Source: Gordoniibacillus chartarius (GTDB lineage Bacteria > Bacillota > Bacilli > Paenibacillales > NBRC-103111). From it: a stretch of 64,000 nt of DNA. The translations under genes and the position numbers were made by a program. The stretch is from assembly GCF_042432825.1 (NCBI RefSeq), contig NZ_JBHLWN010000090.1, forward strand, positions 36,496-100,495, written 5' to 3'. This document shows positions 18,418 to 27,450 of the stretch, one piece after another. Position 1 is the first letter of the stretch; the number at the start of each line of letters is the position of its first letter. The notes beneath the pieces were generated by a model. It ran no database searches. It was given only the letters and a program-made list of their open reading frames with translations, and was not told the origin of the DNA.

Positions 18418-19488
18418 ATGATACAACGTCTTGCGGCAGTTTCCTGGAAAGTTACGGCGATCGGCATTCTGGCGGCGGGCTTAGCGGCTTGCGGCAGCAA
18501 TGCGGCGAAGCCGTCGGATACGGCGGCCCCGGCGGGCGCAGGCAAAGAGCCGGCTGCACCGGCGGCGAAATCCGGCTACCCGGAAAGAGCGGTCAGCATC
18601 GTCGCACCTTCCGGCGCCGGCGGCGGATGGGACATGACGGCGCGTACGATCGCCAAAGTGCTGGCGGAGTCGAAAGCGATCGACAAGCCGGTCACGGTCG
18701 AGAATAAGCCGGGCGGAGGCGGGGCCGTATTCCTGGCGGAATATGCGACCAAAGACGTGAAGGACGACTACAAGCTGTTCGTTAGTTCGCCGCCGATTCT
18801 GATCAACCATCTGAAGAAGGAAGGCAACTCGCCGTTCGGCTACAACGATACGACGCCGCTCGCCCAACTGACGAAAGATTACGGCGCTGTTGCGGTTGCG
18901 GCGGATTCGAAATATAAAGATTTGAAATCGCTGCTCGACGACATGAAGGCGGATCCTTCCAAACTGACGGTTGCCGGCGGTTCGGCGCCCGGCTCGATGG
19001 ACCACCTGGTATCCATTCTCCCGGCGTTCAAATACGGCATCGACCCGAAGAAGGTGAAGTACGTATCCTATGACGGCGGCGGGGAAGCCGTAACGGCGCT
19101 GCTCGGCGGCAATGCGAACGTCCTCGGTACGGACGCTTCGTCGCTGGATCAATACGTGAAGGCCGGCAAAATCCGCATTCTCGCCGTTGCCGCACCGTCC
19201 CGGCTCGGCGGCAGCTTGAAGGAGGTTCCGACGATGAAAGAGCAGGGCATCGACGCCGAGTTCTTGATCTGGCGCGGCTTCTTCGGTCCGAAGAACATGA
19301 GCGCAGGCGCCAAGAGCTACTGGGAAGCCACCATTAAGAAGATGGTGGAATCCGATGTCTGGAAGAAGGAAATGCAAGCCAACAACTGGGAAACGGACTA
19401 CAAGAAGGCTGACGATTTCAAAGCGTTCCTAAGCCAGCAGGAGAATCAGCTGAAAGACATGCTGACGGCGCTCGGCATGCAGAAATAA
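18418..19488 (+). CDS. tctC: TctC: tricarboxylate-binding lipoprotein
   Basis: About 356 residues. The ATG at 18418 follows GGAGGGG; the protein begins with a signal peptide and the lipobox LAAC (Cys25), so it is anchored outside the membrane. The conserved PSGAGGGWDMTARTIAKVL and VENKPGGGGAVFLAEY segments are typical of the TctC family of tripartite tricarboxylate transporters. It would bind citrate or a related acid and hand it to TctA/TctB encoded next. The cluster diverges from a carboxylate-type two-component system, its likely regulator. Confidence 0.94.
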   Translation: MIQRLAAVSWKVTAIGILAAGLAACGSNAAKPSDTAAPAGAGKEPAAPAAKSGYPERAVSIVAPSGAGGGWDMTARTIAKVLAESKAIDKPVTVENKPGGGGAVFLAEYATKDVKDDYKLFVSSPPILINHLKKEGNSPFGYNDTTPLAQLTKDYGAVAVAADSKYKDLKSLLDDMKADPSKLTVAGGSAPGSMDHLVSILPAFKYGIDPKKVKYVSYDGGGEAVTALLGGNANVLGTDASSLDQYVKAGKIRILAVAAPSRLGGSLKEVPTMKEQGIDAEFLIWRGFFGPKNMSAGAKSYWEATIKKMVESDVWKKEMQANNWETDYKKADDFKAFLSQQENQLKDMLTALGMQK

Positions 19489-19501
19489 ACCGGACGGTAT
19501 A

Positions 19502-19524
19502 GGGAGAATAGCCGATATTCTCCC
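19502..19524 (+). other. Stem-loop between tctC and tctB
   Basis: GGGAGAATA (19502-19510), loop GCCGA, TATTCTCCC (19516-19524): a perfect 9-bp stem without a T-run. It probably stabilises the tctC message or lowers tctBA expression, as binding proteins are needed in excess. Confidence 0.65.
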
Positions 19525-19550
19525 TTGCCCTTAGGGCAGGAGGAAGAGAG

Positions 19551-20012
19551 ATGAATACGACGTTTGACCGCTATGCGGCGATTGTTTTTTTCGCCGTCGG
19601 CATCGCTTTTATCGTCGGTGCGCAGAGCATATCGACAAGCGCCTACGGCAGCAATGTCGGCGCGAACATGTTCCCGATGCTGCTCGGCGCATTCTTGTCC
19701 ATCATGAGCGTTCGATTGCTGATCGACACGTTTCGCAAGCAGAAAGCCGAGAAGGGTAAGGAGCAGCTGGACTACAAGAGGTTTCTAATCATTTTGGTTT
19801 CGGCCGTGCTGTACGCATGGTTTCTGGAAGAGATCGGATTTGTCATTTCGACTTTCCTGTTCCTGATGATCGGGTTTCAGACGATGCAGAAGGGGAAGGT
19901 GTGGGCGTCCCTGCTCATTGCCGGCTGCTTCTCCTATGGCGTTTATTTTTTGTATGTGCATGTGCTGGAAGGCTCGCTGCCCGGTTTTCCAGCTTGGTTA
20001 GGAGGAGCTTGA
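19551..20012 (+). CDS. tctB: TctB: small membrane subunit of the tricarboxylate transporter
   Basis: This 153-residue protein has about four hydrophobic segments (YAAIVFFAVGIAFIVGA at the N-terminus) and the AYGSNVGANMFPMLLG segment found in TctB proteins. It lies between tctC and tctA, with its stop one base before the tctA start, so translation is probably coupled. TctB is needed with TctA for transport, though its exact role is unclear. Confidence 0.92.
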   Translation: MNTTFDRYAAIVFFAVGIAFIVGAQSISTSAYGSNVGANMFPMLLGAFLSIMSVRLLIDTFRKQKAEKGKEQLDYKRFLIILVSAVLYAWFLEEIGFVISTFLFLMIGFQTMQKGKVWASLLIAGCFSYGVYFLYVHVLEGSLPGFPAWLGGA

Positions 20013-20013
20013 C

Positions 20014-21540
20014 ATGAGCACGATCGATTATGTTTTTCACGGTTTAAGCACGGCGATGCAATGGCACAACGTCCTCTTCGTGTTCTTGGGCGTGCTGATC
20101 GGTACGGTAGTCGGCGTATTGCCGGGGATCGGCCCGATGAGCGGCGTCGCCCTGCTGATTCCGATCACGGCGACGATGACAGCCGGCATGGGCCCGGAGG
20201 AAGCGGCGACGAGCTCGATCATTTTGCTGGCGGGCGTTTACTACGGTGCGATGTACGGAGGTTCGACGACGTCCATCCTGCTCAATACGCCGGGCGAATC
20301 GTCATCTGTCGTTACTACGCTCGACGGCTATCAGATGGCGAAGCAAGGCAGAGCGGGAGCGGCGCTGTCAATAGCGGCGATCGGCTCGTTTGTGGCCGGC
20401 ATCGTCGCCTTGATCGGTCTCATTTTCATGGCTCGTCCGCTGTCGTCGGTTGCGATCAAGTTCGGACCCGCCGAGTATTTCTCTCTCATGGTGCTCGGGC
20501 TTCTCGCTATCAGCGGTCTAGCCGGCAAATCGATGGTCAAGGCGCTCATAATGACCGCCTTCGGGCTGCTGCTCGCGACGATCGGCATCGACAACGTCTC
20601 GGGCGTAGAGCGGTTCACGTTCGGCATTCCGGAGCTGTATCAGGGACTCGAATTCCTGACGGTTGCGGTAGGCACGTTCGCAGTCGGGGAAGTGTTCAAG
20701 ACGATCTTGCAGCGGGAAAGCAACGACGGCCAGGTCGCCAAAATCAACCGCATCCTGCCGACGAAGCAGGATCTGAAGGACAGCGCGGCGCCGATTGCCC
20801 GCGGCTCCGTGCTCGGCTTCTTTATCGGCCTGCTGCCCGGCGCTGGCGCCATTCTCGCCTCCTTCTTCGCTTATGTCATGGAGAAGAAGCTGAGCAAGCA
20901 TCCCGAGAAGTTCGGCAAGGGAGCGATCGAGGGTGTCGCCTCTCCGGAATCCGCTAATAACGCCGCTTCCGGCGGCGCGATGATCCCGCTGCTGACGCTC
21001 GGCATTCCGTCGTCCGGCACGACCGCGATCCTGATGGGCGCCTTCATCATGTACAATGTGCAGCCGGGTCCTTTGCTGTTCCAGGATCACCCGCAGCTGG
21101 CATGGGGCGTGATCGCAAGCATGTTCGTCGGCAACTTGATGCTGCTCGTACTCAACATGCCGCTTGTGAAGCTGTTTGCCAAAGTGATCGAAACGCCGAC
21201 GAAATATTTGATTCCGCTCATTATCGTCTTTTCCGTATTCGGCGTATATGCGGTTCAATATTCAACGTTCGATCTCATGCTGATCATGGGCTGCGGCGTG
21301 GCCGGCTACTTCCTGGCGAAGAACGATTACCCGCTGGCGCCTCTGGTGCTCGGGCTCATTCTCGGTCCGATGATGGAAAACAATATGCGCCGCGCGCTCA
21401 CGATTTCGAACGGCGACTTCATGATTTTCCTGCAGAAGCCGGTCTCGCTTGCGTTCCTGATTATCGGTCTTCTGTGGGTCATGATCCCGCTCATCTTGAA
21501 GCTGAGAGGCAAGAAGGTTCTCGTGAACGAGGAAGGCTAG
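20014..21540 (+). CDS. tctA: TctA: large permease of the tricarboxylate transporter
   Basis: A 508-residue membrane protein with about 11-12 hydrophobic segments. Family motifs are clear: GTVVGVLPGIGPMSGVALL at the start, and GLLPGAGAILASFFAYVMEK near the middle. GGSTTSILLNTPGESSSVVT and ASGGAMIPLLTLGIPSSGTT are the two repeated substrate-site signatures. It is the ion-driven pore of the system. Length and motifs fit TctA fully. Confidence 0.96.
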   Translation: MSTIDYVFHGLSTAMQWHNVLFVFLGVLIGTVVGVLPGIGPMSGVALLIPITATMTAGMGPEEAATSSIILLAGVYYGAMYGGSTTSILLNTPGESSSVVTTLDGYQMAKQGRAGAALSIAAIGSFVAGIVALIGLIFMARPLSSVAIKFGPAEYFSLMVLGLLAISGLAGKSMVKALIMTAFGLLLATIGIDNVSGVERFTFGIPELYQGLEFLTVAVGTFAVGEVFKTILQRESNDGQVAKINRILPTKQDLKDSAAPIARGSVLGFFIGLLPGAGAILASFFAYVMEKKLSKHPEKFGKGAIEGVASPESANNAASGGAMIPLLTLGIPSSGTTAILMGAFIMYNVQPGPLLFQDHPQLAWGVIASMFVGNLMLLVLNMPLVKLFAKVIETPTKYLIPLIIVFSVFGVYAVQYSTFDLMLIMGCGVAGYFLAKNDYPLAPLVLGLILGPMMENNMRRALTISNGDFMIFLQKPVSLAFLIIGLLWVMIPLILKLRGKKVLVNEEG

Positions 21541-21629
21541 ACGTAACGGCAACCTCCTGGAGCAGGGCCCGGACATCATTTACGGCCGGGCACCCGAAAC
21601 AGGGGTTTCGAAGATGAAGGAGCTTCACT

Positions 21630-22556
21630 ATGGACGTTTTGCTGCTGATCCTGCTTCATGTCATCGTTCCCGTCTTTCTGCTGATCGGCTCCGGCGTGCT
21701 GCTGCATCGTTGCTTTCATATGGATATGAACACGTTGTCCAAGCTCAATGCGTTCTTCCTTCTGCCCGCCGTCAGCTTTACGAACATTTATGAGAGTCGC
21801 TTCGATGCCGGCCTGCTGCTGCAAATCATTGGGTATTTGCTCCTGCAGAGCTGCGCGCTGATCGTGTACGGCAAGCTCGTTGCCCGCTGGGGCCGATATG
21901 ATAAGGGGCTGGCTTCGGCGTTCTCCAACAGCGTCGTGCTCAGCAATTCCGGCAACTTCGGCCTTCCGGTCAGCCAGCTCGTCTTCCAAGGCAATCCGCT
22001 CGGCTTGTCCGTACAGGTTGTCGTTTCCATCTATCAAAACCTGCTGACGAATACGTACGGCTTGATGAACGCCGTGTCGGCGCGGAGCCAGGGACGGAAG
22101 ATGCTGCAAGAGCTGGTCAAAAATCCGATGATTTACGCCTTCGTGTTCGGCATGCTGATGCATGCGTTCGCGGTTCCCATTCCGGCGTTCCTTTGGACCC
22201 CTTTGCAGAACGTCGCCGCCGCCTTTTTGGCGATAGCGCTAGTCACGCTCGGGGCGCAGTCGGCCTACCTGCAATTCAAGCATATTAGCGCGTCCTTGGT
22301 TTTCAGCTTGCTGGGGAGACTCCTCGTTTCGCCGCTCGCGGCTCTGGGGATTATCGCGCTGCTTCGGCTGGACGGCACCGTTGCGCAAGCGCTGCTCATA
22401 GCGAGCTCCTTTCCGACGTCCCGCAACAGCGCCGCGTTCGCCCTGGAATACAACAATCAACCGGAATTCGCCGCGCAGGCGGTGCTGCTGTCTACCCTGC
22501 TTAGCAGCGTGACGGTAACGTTCGTCGTGTTTACAGCTAAAGTCATTTATTCATGA
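21630..22556 (+). CDS. AEC-family carrier (auxin efflux carrier-like)
   Basis: The 308-residue protein has about ten hydrophobic segments and the AEC layout, with FSNSVVLSNSGNFGLPVSQL and VQVVVSIYQNLLTNTYGLMN. Bacterial members often export or exchange malate or malonate. GAAGGAG precedes the ATG. It follows tctA by 89 bases and its stop overlaps the first possible start of the malic enzyme gene, so it belongs to the same unit and may export a C4 acid made from tricarboxylate. Confidence 0.85.
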   Translation: MDVLLLILLHVIVPVFLLIGSGVLLHRCFHMDMNTLSKLNAFFLLPAVSFTNIYESRFDAGLLLQIIGYLLLQSCALIVYGKLVARWGRYDKGLASAFSNSVVLSNSGNFGLPVSQLVFQGNPLGLSVQVVVSIYQNLLTNTYGLMNAVSARSQGRKMLQELVKNPMIYAFVFGMLMHAFAVPIPAFLWTPLQNVAAAFLAIALVTLGAQSAYLQFKHISASLVFSLLGRLLVSPLAALGIIALLRLDGTVAQALLIASSFPTSRNSAAFALEYNNQPEFAAQAVLLSTLLSSVTVTFVVFTAKVIYS

Positions 22557-22570
22557 AGGGGAGTTCAGCG

Positions 22571-24031
22571 ATGAAACTTTCGATGGGCGGAAAAAGTATC
22601 ATTTTGCGATTGGAATTGCAGACGGAGCATCTCCATTTCGGCCAGCTCATTACCGTGATTACGGAAAATGGCGGGGATGTCGTCGCCATCGACGTCATTC
22701 AAACCGGAGCGAATTGGTCGGTTCGGGATATTACGGTGACGGCCTCGGAGCAAGCTCAGCTGGAGAGCATCACTTCTACAATCAAGGAGCTGCCGGGTGT
22801 GCGGCTCGTACACGTTTCGGACCGGACGTTCCTGCTGCATCTAGGCGGCAAGATCGAGATGAAGCCGAAAGCTCCGATTCAAAACCGGGACGACTTGTCC
22901 CGCGTGTATACGCCGGATGTGGCCAGAGTGTGCATGGCGATTTACGAGCAGCCGGACAATGCCTACAAGCTGACCATTAAGCGGAATACCGTTGCGGTCG
23001 TGTCTGACGGAAGCGCTGTTCTCGGTCTCGGCAACATCGGTCCGTATGCGGCGATGCCGGTCATGGAAGGGAAGGCGATGCTGTTCAAGCAGTTCGCCGA
23101 CGTCGACGCGTTTCCGATCTGTCTAAGCACCCAAAGCACGGAGGACATCGTTGCGGCCGTCCGGCATTTGGCACCGGCGTTCGGCGGCATTAACCTGGAG
23201 GACATCTCCTCGCCGCGCTGCTTCGAGATCGAACAGCGGCTCAGGGAGGAGCTGGATATTCCGGTGTTTCACGACGATCAGCACGGCACTGCCGTCGTGC
23301 TCTACGCCGGGCTGATCAATGCGCTCAAGGTGGTCGGCAAACGGATCGACGAGGTTAAGGTTGTCGTTTGCGGCATCGGGGCGGCGGGAATCGCCTGCTC
23401 CAACATTTTGCTCGCGGCCGGTGTGAAGGAACTGATCGGTGTGGATCGTGAAGGGGCGCTGGTCCGAACCCGCCGTTATGCGAATCCGATGTGGAACGAC
23501 TACGCGCAGCGGACGAATCCGAACGAGCTTACAGGTACTCTTCACGACGTGCTTGAAGAGGCGGACGTATTTATCGGCTTGTCTGCGGGAGGCGTGCTGA
23601 AGCGAGCTGACGTGGAACGGATGAAGCAGCGGCCGGTCGTGTTTGTAATGGCGAATCCGACGCCGGAAATTCATCCGGACGAAATCGAAGACATTGCCGG
23701 CGTTATTGCTACGGGCCGGTCCGATTTTCCGAACCAAATCAATAATGTGCTTTGCTTTCCGGGCATATTCCGCGCCGCTCTCGATTGCCAAGCCCGCACG
23801 ATCAACGAGGAGATGAAGCTGGCGGCTTCCGCTGCAATCGCTTCCGTCGTTACGCCGCAGGAGCTGAACAAGCTGTACATTATCCCGAGCGTATTTAACC
23901 AGGAGGTTGTGCGGCGGATCCGGGAGGCTGTCATCCAAGCGGCTATTCGGACCGGGGTGGCGCGGCGCATCCCGAGAGAGTTTCGGCAGCCGGAGCAGCC
24001 TGTTGTGAGCGAGCTTCCGGGGAGCAGGTAG
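22571..24031 (+). CDS. NAD(P)-dependent malic enzyme with N-terminal ACT-like domain
   Basis: About 486 residues. The ATG at 22571 follows GAAGGGGAG and is preferred to one at 22553 that overlaps the upstream stop. Residues ~10-85 look like an ACT regulatory domain; then come the malic-enzyme segments LGLGNIGPYAAMPVMEGKA, LEDISSPRCFEIEQRL and FHDDQHGTAVV. The dinucleotide site is GIGAAGIACSNILLAAG, and VMANPTPEI closes the active site. It oxidatively decarboxylates malate to pyruvate. Its place after the Tct and AEC genes makes it the metabolic exit of this carboxylate unit. Confidence 0.95.
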   Translation: MKLSMGGKSIILRLELQTEHLHFGQLITVITENGGDVVAIDVIQTGANWSVRDITVTASEQAQLESITSTIKELPGVRLVHVSDRTFLLHLGGKIEMKPKAPIQNRDDLSRVYTPDVARVCMAIYEQPDNAYKLTIKRNTVAVVSDGSAVLGLGNIGPYAAMPVMEGKAMLFKQFADVDAFPICLSTQSTEDIVAAVRHLAPAFGGINLEDISSPRCFEIEQRLREELDIPVFHDDQHGTAVVLYAGLINALKVVGKRIDEVKVVVCGIGAAGIACSNILLAAGVKELIGVDREGALVRTRRYANPMWNDYAQRTNPNELTGTLHDVLEEADVFIGLSAGGVLKRADVERMKQRPVVFVMANPTPEIHPDEIEDIAGVIATGRSDFPNQINNVLCFPGIFRAALDCQARTINEEMKLAASAAIASVVTPQELNKLYIIPSVFNQEVVRRIREAVIQAAIRTGVARRIPREFRQPEQPVVSELPGSR

Positions 24032-24047
24032 AGGAGGGCGGGAACGG

Positions 24048-24293
24048 ATGAGCGGCTTGAACCCGAATGCGATTGTCGACATAAATAAAACGGCGAATGC
24101 GTATGCAGCCAGCATCGTGCTCAAAATCCATAACCGCTACATCGATGTCAAGAGCATTCTGGGGCTCACCTTGACGCTGACGCTCGACATGGATTATGAG
24201 CTGGATATTCACGGTCCGGACGAAGCGGAGGCCAAGCGGGCGATGGCGGACGTATTTCGCAAGCACGGCATGAAGGTGTACGTGTTACCTTGA
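24048..24293 (+). CDS. HPr-like protein lacking the catalytic His, Ser46-like site kept
   Basis: This 81-residue protein aligns with HPr/Crh: ASIVLKIHNRYIDVKSILGL matches the HPr strand and helix around Ser46 (KSIMG in HPr, KSILG here, S36), followed by a GPDEAEAKRAM helix. The N-terminal part that should hold His15 (GIHARP) is shortened and has no His. It therefore resembles Crh, which works with CcpA after phosphorylation on Ser46 and takes no part in sugar uptake. GAGGAGGG precedes the ATG, 16 bases after malic enzyme, so it is the last gene of that operon. The role is inferred; strict homology should be tested. Confidence 0.68.
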   Translation: MSGLNPNAIVDINKTANAYAASIVLKIHNRYIDVKSILGLTLTLTLDMDYELDIHGPDEAEAKRAMADVFRKHGMKVYVLP

Positions 24294-24296
24294 TTC

Positions 24297-24341
24297 GGTT
24301 TGGGGGAACGGCGGCTGCCGTTCCCCCAAACGTTTTATTTT
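24297..24341. terminator. Strong bidirectional terminator
   Basis: A 14-bp perfect stem (GTTTGGGGGAACGG with CCGTTCCCCCAAAC) around a CGGCTG loop is followed by TTTTATTTT. It sits between the convergent HPr-like and lyase genes and can serve both. Confidence 0.92.
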
Positions 24342-24417
24342 ACGCGCTGTCTTGTTTGTACTCCTCAACGGAGTGTCGGCTTGCAATCGGTGTATTCGCA
24401 AGCCCTTCTTGCGTGAT

Positions 24418-26979
24418 TTACTGGCCACTCCACTGCTTCTGCAGCAGCTTCGCAAGATACGTCAAGTTCATCTCCGCAGCCGGAGAGACGTTGTCCTTGC
24501 CGGATCGCTTCTCCAGAAGGGAAACGAACTTTTCCATGAAAGCCGCCGCCTGCTTGAACGAGCCTTTCCCGGCCTGGTGCTCCGCCTGCTGCAATGCGTT
24601 TCGCAGCTGCGGAACCACAGCGCCGCCGAGCTCGCCGGAAGCTTCAACCTGCTGCATAAGCCGCTCCAGCAAGCCGGTCACACCGGGCGTCTGCAGCTTC
24701 GGAAGCGGAACCTTGCTCCAATCGATATCCGATGCGAGGTAGAAGCTTGTGTAGGAAGGCTGATTGTAAGCCGTGTTCTGTCTGGCGATTTCGGCCCGGT
24801 ACTGCGCGTCGTGCATGAGCGTATACAGCTTGCGGTCCGTCCGCTCAGTGCTCATATAAATACGAATGGCGGAGCTGTCGGCCGTGCGCACAAGCAGCTC
24901 CTCTCTCCAGTCGCCGAGCACATCCGCAACAAGCCCCGGATTGCCCTTCGTGGAGTTGTTCGTACGCGTATTGTCCGCCGTCAGCAGGCGGCCCCGCTTC
25001 CAGTCGTCGATCGTCGGAGTCGCATTTCCGGAGCCGTTCACGATCTGGGTCGTCATGTCGGCCGCCCATTTAATGCTCATGTTCGTACCGGGAGCCGTCG
25101 TGCCAAGCTGCTGGCCGCCGGCCGACCATAAGCCGACCGCCCACGTTTCAAGCCCGGGCACGGACGGCTCGACGTCGCCGGCCATCCCGCGGCCGGTGTC
25201 GCGGCCCGTATACCCGCCGTAGATCACTTTGCCCGTCGCAGCGTCCCGGAACGAATAACCGTAAGGCGCCCAAGCTCCGCCTTCGTGTACCATGAAAATT
25301 TCCAATCCGGGTCTAGCCGGATCGAGGTTGGAGACGTGCATCGCATCGCCGTGGCCCAGACGGGCGATCGTGCCCGGCGCCGCGCTTTCCGGCGGCATTA
25401 CATCCATCGAGCTGTACAGCAGGCTGCCGTCATGATCGATTGTCGCCGAGCCGTATACGATTTCCTGCTTGCCTTCGCCGTCGACATCCGATGAGGAGAG
25501 CGAATGGGCGCCTTGCGTCGTCAGCGTGCCGAACTTCGGGTCGGTTCCATCGCGGCCGTGAGGACCGTCGTTGAACGGGTTCGTCATCGGCGTCCAGCCG
25601 CTGTCCGTGTACCAGTGCTCCTTTAAGCTATGACCGTCCCAAGCGTAGGACACTAACGTCGATCTCGTATAGTAGCCGCGGGCGAACACCGCATAAGGCT
25701 TCTGGCCGTCCAAATAAGCTACGGCTGCGAGGAAGCGGTCTACCCGGTTGCCGGGCTCGATGCGGGCCATCGCATAATCGCCCCACATCAGGCCGTCGTC
25801 GTGCCGGCCCGGCTTGTACGGAATCGTCTGCAGCTCGCTGCCGGAAGCGCCGTCGAACACGGTCAAGTACTCCGGCCCGTTCAAGATAAAGCCTTCGAAC
25901 GCCTGCAGGTTGTTGCGGGTGCTGCGGGACGGCGCATACACGTCCATGAAATAGTTCGCCAAGCTTTCCGCATCGACCCGGGACAGCGGGTAGCTGTATG
26001 TCTTCGGCAGCCCGAAGCATTCCTCCAGCGTCTGCGGCCAGCGGCCGCTCACCACTTCCTCGTGCCGGTGCCACTGCATGAACATATCAACGACATGCTC
26101 GTAGTAATCGGTCCGGCTCATTCGATAATCGTCCTGATGGCTGTAACCGGCAGCCGCATCCTCCGGCGTCATCGTAATATAGCGCTCAGAAACCGGCTGG
26201 CCCTGCTCGTCGTAACGGATGGTCTTCGTGCCCGGTGCCGTCTTCAGCATCAATTCCGAACGGCCGTCCCCGTCAAAATCATAGACGAGAAACTGTGTAT
26301 AATGAGCGCCGGAGCGAATGTTGACGCCGAGGTCGAGCCGGTACAGCTGCTTGCCCTCGAAGGAATAAGCGTCGATATACGTGCTGCCGGTATATCCGAC
26401 CTGAGATACGTCCTTTGCGTTGGACGGCTCCCATTTGACGAAATATTCATACCGCCCATCGCCGTCCACGTCGCCTACGCTCATATCGTTGGCAGAGTAC
26501 GAATAAGCTTCGCCCGCGGGCGTGACCCCGTCGGCCGGCTTCTTGAGCGGCAGCTCGTAGAACGATGTGCTCCAAGGCTTGACGGACGCGCTGAGCTGAA
26601 CCTCTTTGCCGTCGATCACGGCGGCTACGGCATATTGCGAGCTGCCGCTGCCCGCCTGATCCAAATAGTTGGTGCTGTCGGTTACGGCTGCGATCTTCTT
26701 ACCGTCACGATACACATGAAAGTCGATGCCGGTCAAGCCCTTTGCCGAAAATCCGGTCGCTTCATAGCCGAGCAAGCGCCAGCTCAGGAAAATGCCCTGC
26801 GAGGTCGGTACGGCAGCGAGGCCGCGGTCCAAATATTCCAGCTGTACGCCGGAGCCCGGGCTCGAGCTTGCGGATGATGCGGCACCGGCGGGAGCGGCAG
26901 GCAGTGCGGTGCAGAGGAGGGGAAGGGCAAGCGTGAGGGGCAGTACTTTCTTCGTGATCAGAGAACGGCGTGTAGACAC
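24418..26979 (-). CDS. Secreted rhamnogalacturonan lyase, polysaccharide lyase family 11
   Basis: The ~853-residue protein cuts the rhamnogalacturonan-I backbone of pectin by beta-elimination. It opens with QLEYLDRGLAAVP, and repeated calcium-binding Asp-rich turns (GDVDGDGRYEYFVKWEP, YDFDGDGRSELMLK, SSDVDGEGKQEIVYG) of the eight-bladed YesW/YesX-type propeller are visible. I choose the GTG at 26979 because TGGGAGG lies seven bases before it; this gives a clean signal peptide (RSLITKKVLPLTLALPLL, then PAGAASS). An upstream ATG (26994) overlaps that ribosome site. The last ~90 residues after the propeller are an extra helical tail. It fits a plant-polymer-degrading lifestyle. Confidence 0.93.
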   Translation of the reverse strand: MSTRRSLITKKVLPLTLALPLLCTALPAAPAGAASSASSSPGSGVQLEYLDRGLAAVPTSQGIFLSWRLLGYEATGFSAKGLTGIDFHVYRDGKKIAAVTDSTNYLDQAGSGSSQYAVAAVIDGKEVQLSASVKPWSTSFYELPLKKPADGVTPAGEAYSYSANDMSVGDVDGDGRYEYFVKWEPSNAKDVSQVGYTGSTYIDAYSFEGKQLYRLDLGVNIRSGAHYTQFLVYDFDGDGRSELMLKTAPGTKTIRYDEQGQPVSERYITMTPEDAAAGYSHQDDYRMSRTDYYEHVVDMFMQWHRHEEVVSGRWPQTLEECFGLPKTYSYPLSRVDAESLANYFMDVYAPSRSTRNNLQAFEGFILNGPEYLTVFDGASGSELQTIPYKPGRHDDGLMWGDYAMARIEPGNRVDRFLAAVAYLDGQKPYAVFARGYYTRSTLVSYAWDGHSLKEHWYTDSGWTPMTNPFNDGPHGRDGTDPKFGTLTTQGAHSLSSSDVDGEGKQEIVYGSATIDHDGSLLYSSMDVMPPESAAPGTIARLGHGDAMHVSNLDPARPGLEIFMVHEGGAWAPYGYSFRDAATGKVIYGGYTGRDTGRGMAGDVEPSVPGLETWAVGLWSAGGQQLGTTAPGTNMSIKWAADMTTQIVNGSGNATPTIDDWKRGRLLTADNTRTNNSTKGNPGLVADVLGDWREELLVRTADSSAIRIYMSTERTDRKLYTLMHDAQYRAEIARQNTAYNQPSYTSFYLASDIDWSKVPLPKLQTPGVTGLLERLMQQVEASGELGGAVVPQLRNALQQAEHQAGKGSFKQAAAFMEKFVSLLEKRSGKDNVSPAAEMNLTYLAKLLQKQWSGQ

Positions 26980-27222
26980 TACGAATCCTCCCATTCAACT
27001 TGGATTTGTCCGTGGATGCGCTTACAAAAAAGTCTCGCACAGGCAGCGGAAAACACATCCGTAGAGGCGGACACTTCCTAATTAGTATAAATGGACAGGC
27101 ATTCCACATGTATCCAAAAATCAGGGGATTATGGTTAATTTTCCGTCTTTTCGGTGATAGTTGTTCCCCTCTCTGGTTTCCGCGGCTTCCGGAGAGAGGG
27201 GAGATTGGGGGCGTATATGGCG

Positions 27223-27363
27223 CTAAGATTTAAAAGGGTCGTGCTCGTCGTCGGGGTCCTCCCATTTTCTGGAGTAAGCTTTGTTGGTTACCCAAATCGT
27301 CGCCCATATAACAAGGGCAATAACGACAAAAGACGCGATGATCGTTGTAGTCAGAAAGTTCAA
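27223..27363 (-). CDS. Small membrane protein, 46 residues
   Basis: A TTG start (27363-27361) follows GAGGGA by five bases. The product starts MNFLTTTIIASFVVIALV, continues IWATIWVTNKAYSRKW, and ends in an acidic tail DDEHDPFKS. One transmembrane helix with a charged cytoplasmic tail is clear. I do not recognise the family. It stands alone between the lyase and the next gene; a hairpin (27166-27201) lies downstream. Confidence 0.55.
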   Translation of the reverse strand: MNFLTTTIIASFVVIALVIWATIWVTNKAYSRKWEDPDDEHDPFKS

Positions 27364-27450
27364 AGTGGTCCCTCGATTCTATGGAGTAAAATCATACCGC
27401 GAGCATAAACGGTTTGTTCGGCAAAATGCAAGCTACCGTCGGCTTCAGCG

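Noticed and set aside
25801..26877. 358-residue plus-strand frame
   Set aside because: Antisense to the PL11 lyase; no recognisable domain.
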